From: JAHDFB01 sp965658745
GTDB lineage: Bacteria; Bacteroidota; Bacteroidia; Chitinophagales; Saprospiraceae
DNA: 64,000 nucleotides
NCBI GenBank assembly: GCA_965658745.1
Contig: CBFHTK010000002.1
Location: 124,001 to 188,000, forward strand
Reading direction: 5' to 3'
Positions 18,504 to 27,723 of the stretch are shown one piece after another. The position numbers and the translations under genes are program-made. Positions within the stretch are counted from its first letter, which is position 1. Each line of letters starts with the position of its first letter. The notes beneath the pieces are model-generated. The model was not told the origin of the DNA, ran no database searches, and saw nothing but the letters and a program-made list of their open reading frames with translations.

Positions 18504-18726
18504 GCATGCAATTTATCTACGGGACAAGAATTGTGTAGCGTATGAAGATTCTTTTATGCGGACATACCTCAAGCAGATCTAGATGAAATTCCTAGGGAGT
18601 TGATCACAAGCCAGAATTGTAGAGATTCCAATTTCTAGTCAAATGCCTAGCTGACGCATGATTTTCAAAATTGTAAACGTCAAAATGAAGATCATCGGCA
18701 TCTTTATTGCCTAAGTTAGCTCCAGA
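18504..18726. other. Gene-free spacer before the MITE-like element
   Basis: Together with the element that follows, this makes a 465-base gap between DUF1801 and the esterase. I see no open frame with coding character and no clear promoter box; only the inverted-repeat element at 18727-18901 stands out. Confidence 0.5.
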
Positions 18727-18901
18727 TTAAACCCGCATTATGCATTAGATCTTTGTAATGAGAGCTAAAAGGTCAATAAAATAAGGGATTTTGCGAAGGA
18801 TCCATAGTCACCACTATGGTGAGTGAGCAAAATGCGGCTTGCGCCTTATTTTGCAGACGTTTTAGGTCGGAATAGATTATCTAATGCATAATGCGGGTTA
18901 A
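18727..18901. mobile_element. MITE-like element with ~22-bp terminal inverted repeats
   Basis: A 175-base segment bounded by inverted arms. The left arm at 18727-18750 contains AACCCGCATTATGCATTAGA and the right arm at 18879-18901 its exact complement; the arms match over 21 bases, with one extra A on the left near the tip. Inside is a second, smaller palindrome (CCATAG / CTATGG) and A/T-rich partners (AATAAGG and CCTTATT; ATTTTGC and GCAAAAT), so the whole segment can fold into a nested hairpin. No gene is inside. This is the layout of a non-autonomous miniature transposon or a REP/BIME-type element. No convincing target duplication is seen. Confidence 0.6.
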
Positions 18902-18968
18902 GTAGATCATTTATTTGACTTAGCTTAGTGGCATTCAAAATGAAACATCCTTTTAAAACCTCGACCGT

Positions 18969-20219
18969 ATGAAAAGATTAAAAATATTCTCACTAAGTGT
19001 AACCCTGATCTTATTGAGCCAGCTGACGTATGCTCAGTCCAATAGTAAGATCCAATTCTTACAGCAAGTAGGTATACTCGATAGTACGTACTCGGATGTT
19101 CTAAAGGAATCTCGAAAGTTTTACGTTCAACTTCCAGCTAGCTATGACCAAAGTGGCGAGACAAGCTATCCTGTGGTATATATCTTAGATGGAGATGTGC
19201 TTTTACCCACTCTTAGCATTGTTCAAGATTATTATAGCGGTGGATTCACACCAGAAATGATTCTAGTTGGTATATCAAATGCAGAAAATAGGACTCGTGA
19301 CTTAACTACTTCAAAAGATGAGCAGCCGATAAGAATTCAGGCCACAACTCAGAATGGAGAAGGCGACAATTTTGTTAGATTTATTCAAGAGGAGTTGATT
19401 CCTATGGTGGAAAGTAAATATCGAGTGACAAAGTACAGAACCTTGATAGGTCATTCATATGGTGGGCTATTTACGATGCATGTGCTGTTTCATTATGCAG
19501 ATTTATTTGACAACTATATTGCAATTGATCCTAGTTTGGACTGGAATAATCGGAATCTGTTGAATGAAGCAAGGGAAATACTGCCTTCAGTAGACTTCAG
19601 TAATAAATCCTTATTCGTGTCTTTGGGCGGCCAACTACATATGCAAAAGCCAGAAATGACGATTGCTAATGTGATGAAAGATACAACTGATTTCACCTCA
19701 TTTTCACGAGCTAATCTGGCCTTTTCAGAGCTTATAAAAGAGCATGCAGATAATGGATTGCAGTATGAATGGAAGTTTTATCCTCGAGATTTACATGGTA
19801 CGATTCCATTTCCTTCCATCATGGATGGTTTAATTTCAGTTTTTGAATGGTTTCAGATGGAAGATGTTCAGAAGTTTAATGATCCGGAATCCACAACAAA
19901 AGAGCTGCAGTCATTGGTGCAATATAGGGCTACTAAACTTGAGGAGCATTTCGGTTATGTTGTGCCTCCTCATCCCGATTATCTCCTAAACATTCTGGGC
20001 TATATGAGTATGGACACGGAGCAGATGGAGAAAGCCAAGATGTTCTTTGAATTTGCAATTGAGTTTTATCCTGAGAACGCAAATGTGTATGATTCTATGG
20101 CGGATTATTACGAAAGAAATGGCGATTTTGAAAAAGCACTAAGAAATGTTGAGAAAGCATTTGAAATCAGTGGGGACGAGTACTATAAAGAGCGAATCGA
20201 TAAGCTAAAGAAAAAGTAA
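18969..20219 (+). CDS. Secreted esterase (esterase D/Fes-like alpha/beta hydrolase) with TPR tail
   Basis: 416 residues. Residues 1-23 are a signal peptide ending TYAQ. The alpha/beta hydrolase domain (about 35-300) belongs to the esterase D / enterochelin-esterase group: YPVVYILDGD, the nucleophile elbow GHSYGG (Ser163), and the likely catalytic His276 in RDLHGT. The C-terminal 90 or so residues form TPR-like helices (AKMFFEFAIEFYPENANVYD, YYERNGDFEKALRNVEKAF). Similar proteins hydrolyse siderophore or ester substrates in the periplasm, but the substrate here cannot be told. It stands alone, just downstream of the MITE-like element. Confidence 0.85.
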   Translation: MKRLKIFSLSVTLILLSQLTYAQSNSKIQFLQQVGILDSTYSDVLKESRKFYVQLPASYDQSGETSYPVVYILDGDVLLPTLSIVQDYYSGGFTPEMILVGISNAENRTRDLTTSKDEQPIRIQATTQNGEGDNFVRFIQEELIPMVESKYRVTKYRTLIGHSYGGLFTMHVLFHYADLFDNYIAIDPSLDWNNRNLLNEAREILPSVDFSNKSLFVSLGGQLHMQKPEMTIANVMKDTTDFTSFSRANLAFSELIKEHADNGLQYEWKFYPRDLHGTIPFPSIMDGLISVFEWFQMEDVQKFNDPESTTKELQSLVQYRATKLEEHFGYVVPPHPDYLLNILGYMSMDTEQMEKAKMFFEFAIEFYPENANVYDSMADYYERNGDFEKALRNVEKAFEISGDEYYKERIDKLKKK

Positions 20220-20469
20220 CTCTACAATCGAACCGTAAAGCAATACATTATTAGCGACGTTGATGTATGCATGAAACATGGTCCGATATTGATGCTTGCT
20301 ACTTTAATGTGCAGTGAAGGATCTGCTAGATAAGTTAACATTTGTGCAAGGAAAGCCTGTAGGGCCGAGCGAAGAGCGAGCATGGAAACGTAACGCAGAC
20401 CATGTATTCCAAGATCACTTGAAAGACTTCTAAATTTGAATCAAAATAGAATTACGAGGAAATGCTAAC

Positions 20470-20497
20470 AGAAAAAGCGAATGGGCTGATCGCCCCA
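20470..20497 (-). terminator. Possible terminator after the GT39 gene
   Basis: On the minus strand GGGC and GCCC (20483-20495) form a short hairpin, followed a few bases later by a T run (20471-20475). It is weak but correctly placed, 20-45 bases after the stop. The rest of the 296-base gap to the esterase gene shows no gene. Confidence 0.35.
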
Positions 20498-20515
20498 AAA
20501 TTGATAATTTCTTAT

Positions 20516-22099
20516 CTAGTCTTTAGCTTGAATCAAGAATAAGGTTTGCGAGCCACCTCTAACGCATATTTTACCAATAACTTCTGTGTTTACAGGAATG
20601 TCATATTTTACAGTATCTAGAATTGTTAAGCCCTCTTTCTGAATTTCTCCAGATCTAGGCGTGATTTTCTGACGCTCTCTAGTGATGTACACTGAGCTTG
20701 TCAAATCGATATTTGAACCTTCGTAAATATTGATCGGAATATCTTGATATTCTTTACCGAGAGCTATTGCTTGCTCCTTACAAACTAGTGGCTTAGATGT
20801 CTGATGTCTTTCTGGAATAACAAACCAATTGAATAGAATCCTGAGTACAAGTATTGCGCAAACAAATGTGATCAAACGGATATTACGATACTTACTAAAA
20901 AAGTAGAAAATAACACCTAGGGCAGCTATTCCACTGAACATTTTTAGATAGCGAAAGGGAATGTCGATATGTAGTGTTTGTCTTAATGCAATCAAGCAAG
21001 TCAGTATGATTCCTATAAGCAGAAATTGATGCGTTCTGAAGTATATTTTATACAGATAGCTGTTCTTTCTGTAGTGAATTTGATGCAGATAGAGAAAAAT
21101 GCTGAAAACTAGTGGTATCAGCATGAGTATGTATCTAGGGTATACTTCTACACTGACCCAGTAGATGATTATATTAGCAAGAAATGTCAGACTACAGAAT
21201 ACGAGAAACGGTTGATTGCTGATAAGCTTGGCTGATTTCGAACTCAGTAAGTAAATAGCCATGATTGACCAAGGAAGGAAATGGTAAATATTCTCAAACG
21301 GATAGGTAATCAAGTGTTGAAAAAACTGCAAGTAATCATATTGTTCATGCAATGCCGTGCGCCTGGTTGATTGGTCCAGTAAACCAGCTACAGTAGTCCA
21401 ACCATCAGCTTGGTTGAAGTAAGCCAGATAGTACGAACCTACAATTGCAACGAAAATCCCGATCCCGATAAAGTGCGGAAGCGAGAATAGCTTTTTCCAA
21501 GATTTCTTGTAAATAAAATAAGTGAGAAGTGTTATTCCCTGAAAAGCTAATGTCGGAAATCCTTTTAGGAGAAATCCTAATGAACAAAGGATATACGAGA
21601 AAACAAATAGCCGCCAAAAACGCTGCTTTTTGAACTCATGATAAATCAGCATGAAGCTCGTATAAGTGATCATGGAATATAGAATGTCGATGTAGGCTAA
21701 CATGCTATCCCAAAAGAGAATTCGACCGCATGTGACAAATAGTAAGGCACTTAAGACACTGTATTCTTTTGAGAGTTGTTTCTTGGAGTAGTGAAATATT
21801 ATAAATCCAAAGACACCTAGAAAAAGAATGTTTGGAATTCTCGCAGCAAACTCCGAAACACCTCCAAATAATCGAAATGATTGAATAAGTATCCAATTGA
21901 ATAATGGAGGCTTGGCTCGATAGAGTTCACCATTTAGGGTTGGCACGATGTAGTTACCTGACAACTCCATTTCCATCGCAACCAGCGTGCGGATAGCTTC
22001 ATCGTCATTTAAAGTGATCAAATTCAAATTGATCAAAAAAGCAGGAAGTAATAGAAGACCTGCTATCCAATACCAGATTCTTGGATTAGTGAACTTCAT
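20516..22099 (-). CDS. ArnT/PMT-like glycosyltransferase family 39, integral membrane
   Basis: 527 residues with about a dozen hydrophobic helices. The N-terminal periplasmic loop carries the GT39/83 signature NDDEAIRT (Asp32, Asp33, Glu34), followed by the YRAKPPLFNWILIQ segment, as in ArnT and other polyprenyl-phosphate-sugar-dependent transferases. It would move a sugar from a lipid carrier onto lipid A, a protein or a polymer on the periplasmic face. The acceptor is unknown. Its start overlaps the end of the M16 peptidase gene by 14 bases, so the two form an operon. Confidence 0.85.
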   Translation of the reverse strand: MKFTNPRIWYWIAGLLLLPAFLINLNLITLNDDEAIRTLVAMEMELSGNYIVPTLNGELYRAKPPLFNWILIQSFRLFGGVSEFAARIPNILFLGVFGFIIFHYSKKQLSKEYSVLSALLFVTCGRILFWDSMLAYIDILYSMITYTSFMLIYHEFKKQRFWRLFVFSYILCSLGFLLKGFPTLAFQGITLLTYFIYKKSWKKLFSLPHFIGIGIFVAIVGSYYLAYFNQADGWTTVAGLLDQSTRRTALHEQYDYLQFFQHLITYPFENIYHFLPWSIMAIYLLSSKSAKLISNQPFLVFCSLTFLANIIIYWVSVEVYPRYILMLIPLVFSIFLYLHQIHYRKNSYLYKIYFRTHQFLLIGIILTCLIALRQTLHIDIPFRYLKMFSGIAALGVIFYFFSKYRNIRLITFVCAILVLRILFNWFVIPERHQTSKPLVCKEQAIALGKEYQDIPINIYEGSNIDLTSSVYITRERQKITPRSGEIQKEGLTILDTVKYDIPVNTEVIGKICVRGGSQTLFLIQAKD

Positions 22100-23342
22100 C
22101 CATTACAGGTTCATATACCAGTTCAGAGCAATTGGCTTCAGTGAGTAATTTGGCTGCAATTTCACGAATTTCTGCAGATGTTATAGATTGATAAACTTCC
22201 ATTTGCGTGTTAATCATTTTGGGGTCACCCAAATAGGTATAATAAGCAAGATTCAATGCTTTGTTTAGTACACTGATTTCTCCATATACATGAGCGCTTT
22301 CAAGCTTGTTGATCAATTTGGTCAGCTCCTTTTCATCGATTTCAGTTTCTTTAAGTCGATTTAGCTCATTCCAAATAGATTCTTTTGCAAGGTCTAAATC
22401 AGCATCTTGATGCAATTTTGCTTCTATGAGCAATAGACCCGGGTCAAGTGTTCCACTGATGTACGCATCAATCGTTGAGAAGAGTTTTGTTTTTTTGTAC
22501 AATTCTTGATAAAAGCGAGAAGAACGACCATTGCTAAGTATGTCTGTGATTAAATCAGCAACGTAATACTCTCTATCCATTCTGTCTGCCATGTGAAAAC
22601 CAAGATAAATAGCTTTCGCTGGCACCTTGGCGTGCAATCGCTTTACGGCAACTTCAATCTGTGGCGGTTCGGTTTGAATTAGTTCATTTTCGATTGAGCT
22701 AGGTGTATTTTCAATCCACCCAAAATATTTTTCAACAAGCCTATGTGCCTCATCGGGACGAATATTTCCAGCAATTGTGATAATGGCATTTTCAGGGTTG
22801 TAAAAACGATTGTAAAATGCCTTCACCTGCTGTAGGTCAGCTTTTTCTATATGTGAAAAATCCTTTCCAATAGTTGGCCATTTATACGAATGTACTTTGT
22901 AAGCAAGATCGCTCATATGATGCCACATGTCACCGTAAGGCTGATTTAAGCAAACTTCTTTGAATTCTTCTACGACAACTTTTTTTTGAACATCTAAGCT
23001 TTCCTGACTTATGTCTAAATATGCCATTCTATCCGATTCGAGCCACAACACTGTTTCTATATTTTCACGAGGAACAACATTGTAGAAATTGGTCATATCG
23101 GAATTGGTGAACGCATTATTTTCGCCACCCGCCATTTGAATCGGTATGTCAAAGTCTTTGACATGTTTACTTCCGCTGAACATCAAATGCTCAAAAAGAT
23201 GAGCAAATCCTGTATTATCTTCGTGCTCATGCTTTGACCCAACTTTATAGAGAATATTTAATGCAACTAGAGGAGTAGACTCATCTTGATGCACGATTAA
23301 TTGAAGTCCATTTGGCAAATCGAATGTCGAAAATTCTATCAT
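22086..23342 (-). CDS. M16 family zinc metallopeptidase (processing-peptidase/pitrilysin-like)
   Basis: 418 residues, the single-chain half-size form typical of bacterial M16B peptidases. The inverted zinc motif HxxEH is HLFEH (48-52), and the downstream VVEEFKEV supplies the third ligand region. There is no signal peptide, so it may be cytoplasmic; family members degrade peptides or process exported ones. It may act as a homodimer or with another M16 protein. The start follows a TACCTTTG box by 4 bases. It overlaps the downstream GT39 gene. Confidence 0.93.
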   Translation of the reverse strand: MIEFSTFDLPNGLQLIVHQDESTPLVALNILYKVGSKHEHEDNTGFAHLFEHLMFSGSKHVKDFDIPIQMAGGENNAFTNSDMTNFYNVVPRENIETVLWLESDRMAYLDISQESLDVQKKVVVEEFKEVCLNQPYGDMWHHMSDLAYKVHSYKWPTIGKDFSHIEKADLQQVKAFYNRFYNPENAIITIAGNIRPDEAHRLVEKYFGWIENTPSSIENELIQTEPPQIEVAVKRLHAKVPAKAIYLGFHMADRMDREYYVADLITDILSNGRSSRFYQELYKKTKLFSTIDAYISGTLDPGLLLIEAKLHQDADLDLAKESIWNELNRLKETEIDEKELTKLINKLESAHVYGEISVLNKALNLAYYTYLGDPKMINTQMEVYQSITSAEIREIAAKLLTEANCSELVYEPVMDEVH

Positions 23343-23346
23343 TCTG

Positions 23347-23354
23347 CAAAGGTA
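23347..23354 (-). promoter_or_regulatory. -7 promoter box (TACCTTTG) for the M16 peptidase gene
   Basis: The minus strand reads TACCTTTG, then 4 bases, then ATG, exactly the spacing seen at the TonB receptor. The transcript is predicted to be leaderless. Confidence 0.6.
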
Positions 23355-23548
23355 AGTAGTAGACCTTAAAGTCTTGCTATCTTATTTGTCGTCAGATGAA
23401 GATATAAGGTGTTTTAGAGTCGAATTGAATAGCTATTTTGATTCCAAATTGCTGTATTTAGATAAAGAATCATTCAAATCCCATATTTTTCATATATAAG
23501 TATTACTTATTATAAAAATCAGAATATCTTCGTGCATTAATTTTTACT

Positions 23549-25687
23549 ATGCGTCAATTTGAACGAATTCTTGTCACTTCAGCGCTTCCATACGCTAACG
23601 GCCCTTTACATATAGGACATCTTTCAGGTGCTTATTTGTCAGCTGATATCTACGTCAGATTTTTAAGATTGATGGACAAAGATGTTCTGTTTGTCTGCGG
23701 GTCTGACGAAAACGGTGCAGCGATCACTATTCGAGCTAAAAAAGATCGGGTAGAGCCGCAAGAAATTGTAGACAAGTATCATAGTTTATTTGAAGATACG
23801 TTCCGAAAAGTTGGGTTGTCGTTTGATGTGTACCATAGAACATCTTCGGATTTACATCATGCAACCGCTCAGCAGTTTTTTAAGGACCTATACGAAAAGG
23901 GAGCATTTAGAGAAAGAGAGTCGGAGCAATATTATGACGTGTCAGCTGACCAATTTTTGGCGGATCGATATATCGTCGGTACCTGTCCAAAATGTGGTCA
24001 CGAAGAAGCCTATGGAGATCAGTGTGAGAACTGCGGTTCGAGCTTAAGCCCTACTGAACTTATAAACCCAAAGTCTACATTATCTGGAAATATCCCAGAA
24101 CTTAGAAAAACGAAGCATTGGTACTTACCTCTAAATGAACATGAAGAGTGGCTGAAGGAATGGATCGAGAAGGGTACAATTGAGGGCAAAGAATTGCATG
24201 ACCCTTCAGACTGGAAAAATCATGTGGTAGGACAATGTAAATCATGGTTAGATAACGGACTTCACGAAAGATCGATGACACGTGATCTTACTTGGGGTGT
24301 GGATGTTCCGCAAGATATCGCTGGTAGCGAGGGTAAAAAACTATATGTTTGGATGGATGCTCCCATCGGATATATTTCTGCGACTAAGCAGTGGGCAACG
24401 GATAATGAAAAATCTTGGGAACCGTACTGGAAATCCGAAGATACTAAGTTGGTTCATTTTATTGGAAAAGACAATATCGTTTTTCACTGTATTATTTTCC
24501 CTGCGATTCTGAAAACCCATGGAGCTTATATTCTCCCTGAGAACGTTCCTGCTAATCAATTTATGAATCTTGAGGGTCGTAAGATTTCGACGTCCAAAAA
24601 CTGGGCAGTTTGGGTTCATGAATATCTTCAGGATTTTCCTGGAATGGAGGATGAATTGCGCTATTACATGATTAAGTGTATGCCCGAAAGTAAGGACAGC
24701 GAATTTACATGGAAAGGATTTCAAGAAGCGAACAATAACGAACTAGTAAATAATCTTGCTAATTTCATTAACAGAGTTGTGGTACTTACGAATAAGTACT
24801 ATGATGGTATCGTACCAGAGTTTGACGAGTCGATTGATTTTGAGACGCCTGATGAAGAGGGATTTCCGGGTTTTCACGATTCAGAATTGATGGCATTGCA
24901 CGATTTAGTGCAAGAATTATCACAGCATATTCGATCTTACAATTTCCGCGACGGTTTGAAAATACTGATGGATATATCAACTAGAGGTAATCAAATTTTA
25001 CAGTTTAATGAGCCGTGGAAAGCGATTAAGGAAGACGAAGAACTTGTGAAAGTTGTTATGAACCTTTCTCTGCAGATTGTTGCAGCTATTCGAGTGGTTT
25101 GTAGACCATTTTTACCTTTTACATCAGATAAGATTAGTGACCTTCTAGGTTTACCCGCTTTGGAAGATAAAGATGAACTTCTGACGATGTTAGATAACTT
25201 AGCGGAAGGTTTTCCAGTAATTGAAGCTGGCCATAAGATCGGGACGTCTTCTCACATTTTTAGTCGAATTGATGATAAAGTAATCGAGAAGCAGATTGAG
25301 AAGCTTCATGATATGGCCTTTGTAGATAAAACACCTAAAAAGGAGGTCAAGAATGAAACTGAATTTATTGGATTTGATGACTTTCAAAAATTAAAGATTC
25401 AGACCGCTACAATAACTTCTGCTGAGGCAGTGCCTAAAGCAGACAAACTACTCAAATTGGAGGTCGACTTGGGCGATCATAAAAGAACTGTTGTAAGTGG
25501 AATTGCTGAGCATTATGTGCCTGCCGACGTTGTAGGTAAGCAAGTCAGCATGGTTACAAATCTTGAGCCTCGTAAGATAAGAGGTGTACTGTCGCAAGGT
25601 ATGATCCTGATGGCAGAAGACAAATCGGGTAAACTCTGTTTTGTGAGTCCTGAAAAAACTTGGGACAATGGTGCCACAATTCGCTAA
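23549..25687 (+). CDS. metG: Methionyl-tRNA synthetase with C-terminal tRNA-binding domain
   Basis: 712 residues. The class I signature is HIGH at 21-24 (ALPYANGPLHIGHL). The zinc knuckle has four cysteines (146, 149, 159, 162; CPKCG and CENCG). The KMSKS-equivalent loop is KISTS (345-349), in a context usual for this phylum. The C-terminal segment (from about 605) is a Trbp111-like domain (FQKLKIQTATITSAEAVPKA, KADKLLKLEVDLG) that gives dimerisation and tRNA binding. It overlaps lnt by 20 bases, implying co-transcription. Confidence 0.97.
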   Translation: MRQFERILVTSALPYANGPLHIGHLSGAYLSADIYVRFLRLMDKDVLFVCGSDENGAAITIRAKKDRVEPQEIVDKYHSLFEDTFRKVGLSFDVYHRTSSDLHHATAQQFFKDLYEKGAFRERESEQYYDVSADQFLADRYIVGTCPKCGHEEAYGDQCENCGSSLSPTELINPKSTLSGNIPELRKTKHWYLPLNEHEEWLKEWIEKGTIEGKELHDPSDWKNHVVGQCKSWLDNGLHERSMTRDLTWGVDVPQDIAGSEGKKLYVWMDAPIGYISATKQWATDNEKSWEPYWKSEDTKLVHFIGKDNIVFHCIIFPAILKTHGAYILPENVPANQFMNLEGRKISTSKNWAVWVHEYLQDFPGMEDELRYYMIKCMPESKDSEFTWKGFQEANNNELVNNLANFINRVVVLTNKYYDGIVPEFDESIDFETPDEEGFPGFHDSELMALHDLVQELSQHIRSYNFRDGLKILMDISTRGNQILQFNEPWKAIKEDEELVKVVMNLSLQIVAAIRVVCRPFLPFTSDKISDLLGLPALEDKDELLTMLDNLAEGFPVIEAGHKIGTSSHIFSRIDDKVIEKQIEKLHDMAFVDKTPKKEVKNETEFIGFDDFQKLKIQTATITSAEAVPKADKLLKLEVDLGDHKRTVVSGIAEHYVPADVVGKQVSMVTNLEPRKIRGVLSQGMILMAEDKSGKLCFVSPEKTWDNGATIR

Positions 25688-27494
25688 GAAACTTCACAAG
25701 CACCCTCGCTTCTATATTCTAGTTAATTTCTTGTTAGCTGTTATTGCTCTTATTGGAGTTTTCTATACTGGTAACGCTATGTTGGGTATGGATTTATGGG
25801 GATATTATCCTTTGTATTTCTTTCTTTCATGTTGGCTATTAAGTCAGGTGATCGTGGGCTCGGTGGCCCAAAAAACGAGGTCGAGGAAGTATCTCTTACT
25901 TTCTAGTTTGTCAGGAGTGTTATTTCATTTGTCGTTTCCAGATCCATCGATTACACCCTTGATATTTACGGCGTTTCTACCGCTACTCTATATTGCGGAA
26001 AAAGAGCTCAAAAAAAAGGGAGGCGCTTGGAGAGTCTTCAGATATTCGTATTCTGGTTTTTTATTGTGGAACATACTTACAACCTTCTGGGTTGCCAATA
26101 CATCATTTGCTCCAGCAACGGTCGCATTTACCTTGAATAGTCTTTTTATGACGATACCGTTTATGCTGTATTTTTATTTTCGGAAGCGCTTTCCATTTGT
26201 CATTAGTTTAGTTGCATTTGCTGCATTTTGGTTAAGCTTCGAAATGATTCATTTACGTTGGGAAATCTCGTGGCCGTGGCTTACTCTGGGAAACGTATTC
26301 TCTAGTAGAAGTCTATGGATACAATGGTATGAATATACAGGTCATCTAGGAGGGAGTGTATGGGTTCTAGTGATGAATGCACTAATCTTTTTCGTACTTA
26401 TGGAAGTACAGAAAGAAAAGCAAATGAAGGTAACAACCCTTCTCTTTCCTATGTTTGGTTTGGTGATCCCCATTTTTGCATCATTCTTTGTTTTCTTTGG
26501 GTATCAAGAAAAAGGTGATCTAGTCGACGTATCAATTATACAACCGAATTTTGAACCACATTACGAAAAATTTGATATTCCGTCACAGGTTCAATTAGAT
26601 CGGTTTCTTCGTCTAGCGTCCGAATCGGTAGGGGATAGCACTGATTATTTGGTTTTCCCTGAAACTAGTTTTGGTGCCTTTCCAATAGATGATTTAGAAT
26701 CATCTAGGACAATCGGAAAACTCAACACGTTTCTAGATTCGTTTCCGGATTTGAGTCTTGTAACAGGTTTGGTTAGTTATAAAATTTACGACGATAAGGA
26801 AGCAGGAGTTGATAATCTAAGAGAAATCAGTAGGGGAGGTGAGAAAAAATATATGGTTGTACAGAATTCAGCTGTCCAACTTCACGGTAGTGGTATACCC
26901 TACGATGTTCATGTCAAAGGAAAATTGGTTCCTGGAGCAGAAATCTTTCCATATTCGAAATTGCTATTCTTCCTTGAGCCAATTGTGAAGAAGGCTGGAG
27001 GTTCGACCGCTGGACATCAACGAAGTAAAGATCCCACTGTTTTCAGAAGTCCAAAAGCTAATATCGCTCCTTCTATTTGCTACGAATCTATTTATGGTTA
27101 TTGGATGAGAAAGTATATGCAGAAAGGTGCAGATCTTATTTTTGTAATTACTAATGATGGTTGGTGGGACAACACACCCGGTCATCGACAACATTTGGCC
27201 TATTCAATACTTCGGGCTATCGAACTTCGTAAGTCAATTGCACGTTCTGCTAACACCGGAATTAGTTGTGTCATTGACCAGCATGGTCGAGTTTTTAACA
27301 CACTAGAATACGGAAACGAAGGATTTATAAATACGAAAATTCAAGCTAATCCCGAACTGACATTTTATGCTAGAAATGGAGACCAGCTCGGTAGGCTAGG
27401 ATATCTCTTGAGCGCAATATTTTTAGCTTTCATGCTGAGGAAGAACTTCAAAAGAAAAAGTGGAAGGAAAGATAAAGAAGGGAAGTCTACTTAA
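25668..27494 (+). CDS. lnt: Apolipoprotein N-acyltransferase
   Basis: 608 residues, about 80 longer than E. coli Lnt. N-terminal membrane helices (to about 280) precede a nitrilase-fold catalytic domain. The triad is visible: Glu332 in LVFPETSFG, Lys419 in GKLVPGAEIFPY, and Cys471 in SICYES. VITNDGWWDNTPG and ELRKSIARSANTG are further Lnt hallmarks. It adds the third acyl chain to lipoproteins at the inner membrane, consistent with the lipoproteins encoded nearby. It overlaps the metG end by 20 bases. Confidence 0.96.
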   Translation: MVPQFAKKLHKHPRFYILVNFLLAVIALIGVFYTGNAMLGMDLWGYYPLYFFLSCWLLSQVIVGSVAQKTRSRKYLLLSSLSGVLFHLSFPDPSITPLIFTAFLPLLYIAEKELKKKGGAWRVFRYSYSGFLLWNILTTFWVANTSFAPATVAFTLNSLFMTIPFMLYFYFRKRFPFVISLVAFAAFWLSFEMIHLRWEISWPWLTLGNVFSSRSLWIQWYEYTGHLGGSVWVLVMNALIFFVLMEVQKEKQMKVTTLLFPMFGLVIPIFASFFVFFGYQEKGDLVDVSIIQPNFEPHYEKFDIPSQVQLDRFLRLASESVGDSTDYLVFPETSFGAFPIDDLESSRTIGKLNTFLDSFPDLSLVTGLVSYKIYDDKEAGVDNLREISRGGEKKYMVVQNSAVQLHGSGIPYDVHVKGKLVPGAEIFPYSKLLFFLEPIVKKAGGSTAGHQRSKDPTVFRSPKANIAPSICYESIYGYWMRKYMQKGADLIFVITNDGWWDNTPGHRQHLAYSILRAIELRKSIARSANTGISCVIDQHGRVFNTLEYGNEGFINTKIQANPELTFYARNGDQLGRLGYLLSAIFLAFMLRKNFKRKSGRKDKEGKST

Positions 27495-27656
27495 GGCTTC
27501 AAAGTCTAGTCGTCGGTTGGGTGTTGTTGTAACCTCAGTTGTGATGTTTTATACTCTGTTTTTAGTCTTTATTTCTTCTTTCGTCATTTTCATCATAAAT
27601 AAGTCAAAAGGCGCTAGAATATAGCCATTAATCATATGTTTTCTGTTTGTATTTAA

Positions 27657-27664
27657 TACCTTTG
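27657..27664 (+). promoter_or_regulatory. -7 promoter box (TACCTTTG) for metK
   Basis: A perfect TAnnTTTG match, leaving a leader of about 55 bases before the metK ATG at 27724. No SAM riboswitch structure is recognisable in the leader. Confidence 0.55.
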
Positions 27665-27723
27665 CCCTGTTTTAATTTATTTGTGAAAGAGGGTTTTTTT
27701 AAGCCTTAGAAAATAAACAAAAT

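Noticed and set aside
20220..20515. Short AGCGAAGAGCGAGC-type sequence in the esterase-GT39 gap
   Set aside because: It looks slightly repetitive and has a weak CATGGTC/GACCATG inverted pair, but is too short and irregular to call an element.
27495..27723. SAM riboswitch before metK
   Set aside because: No recognisable aptamer stems or terminator/antiterminator arrangement; only a -7 box and a short AT-rich leader.
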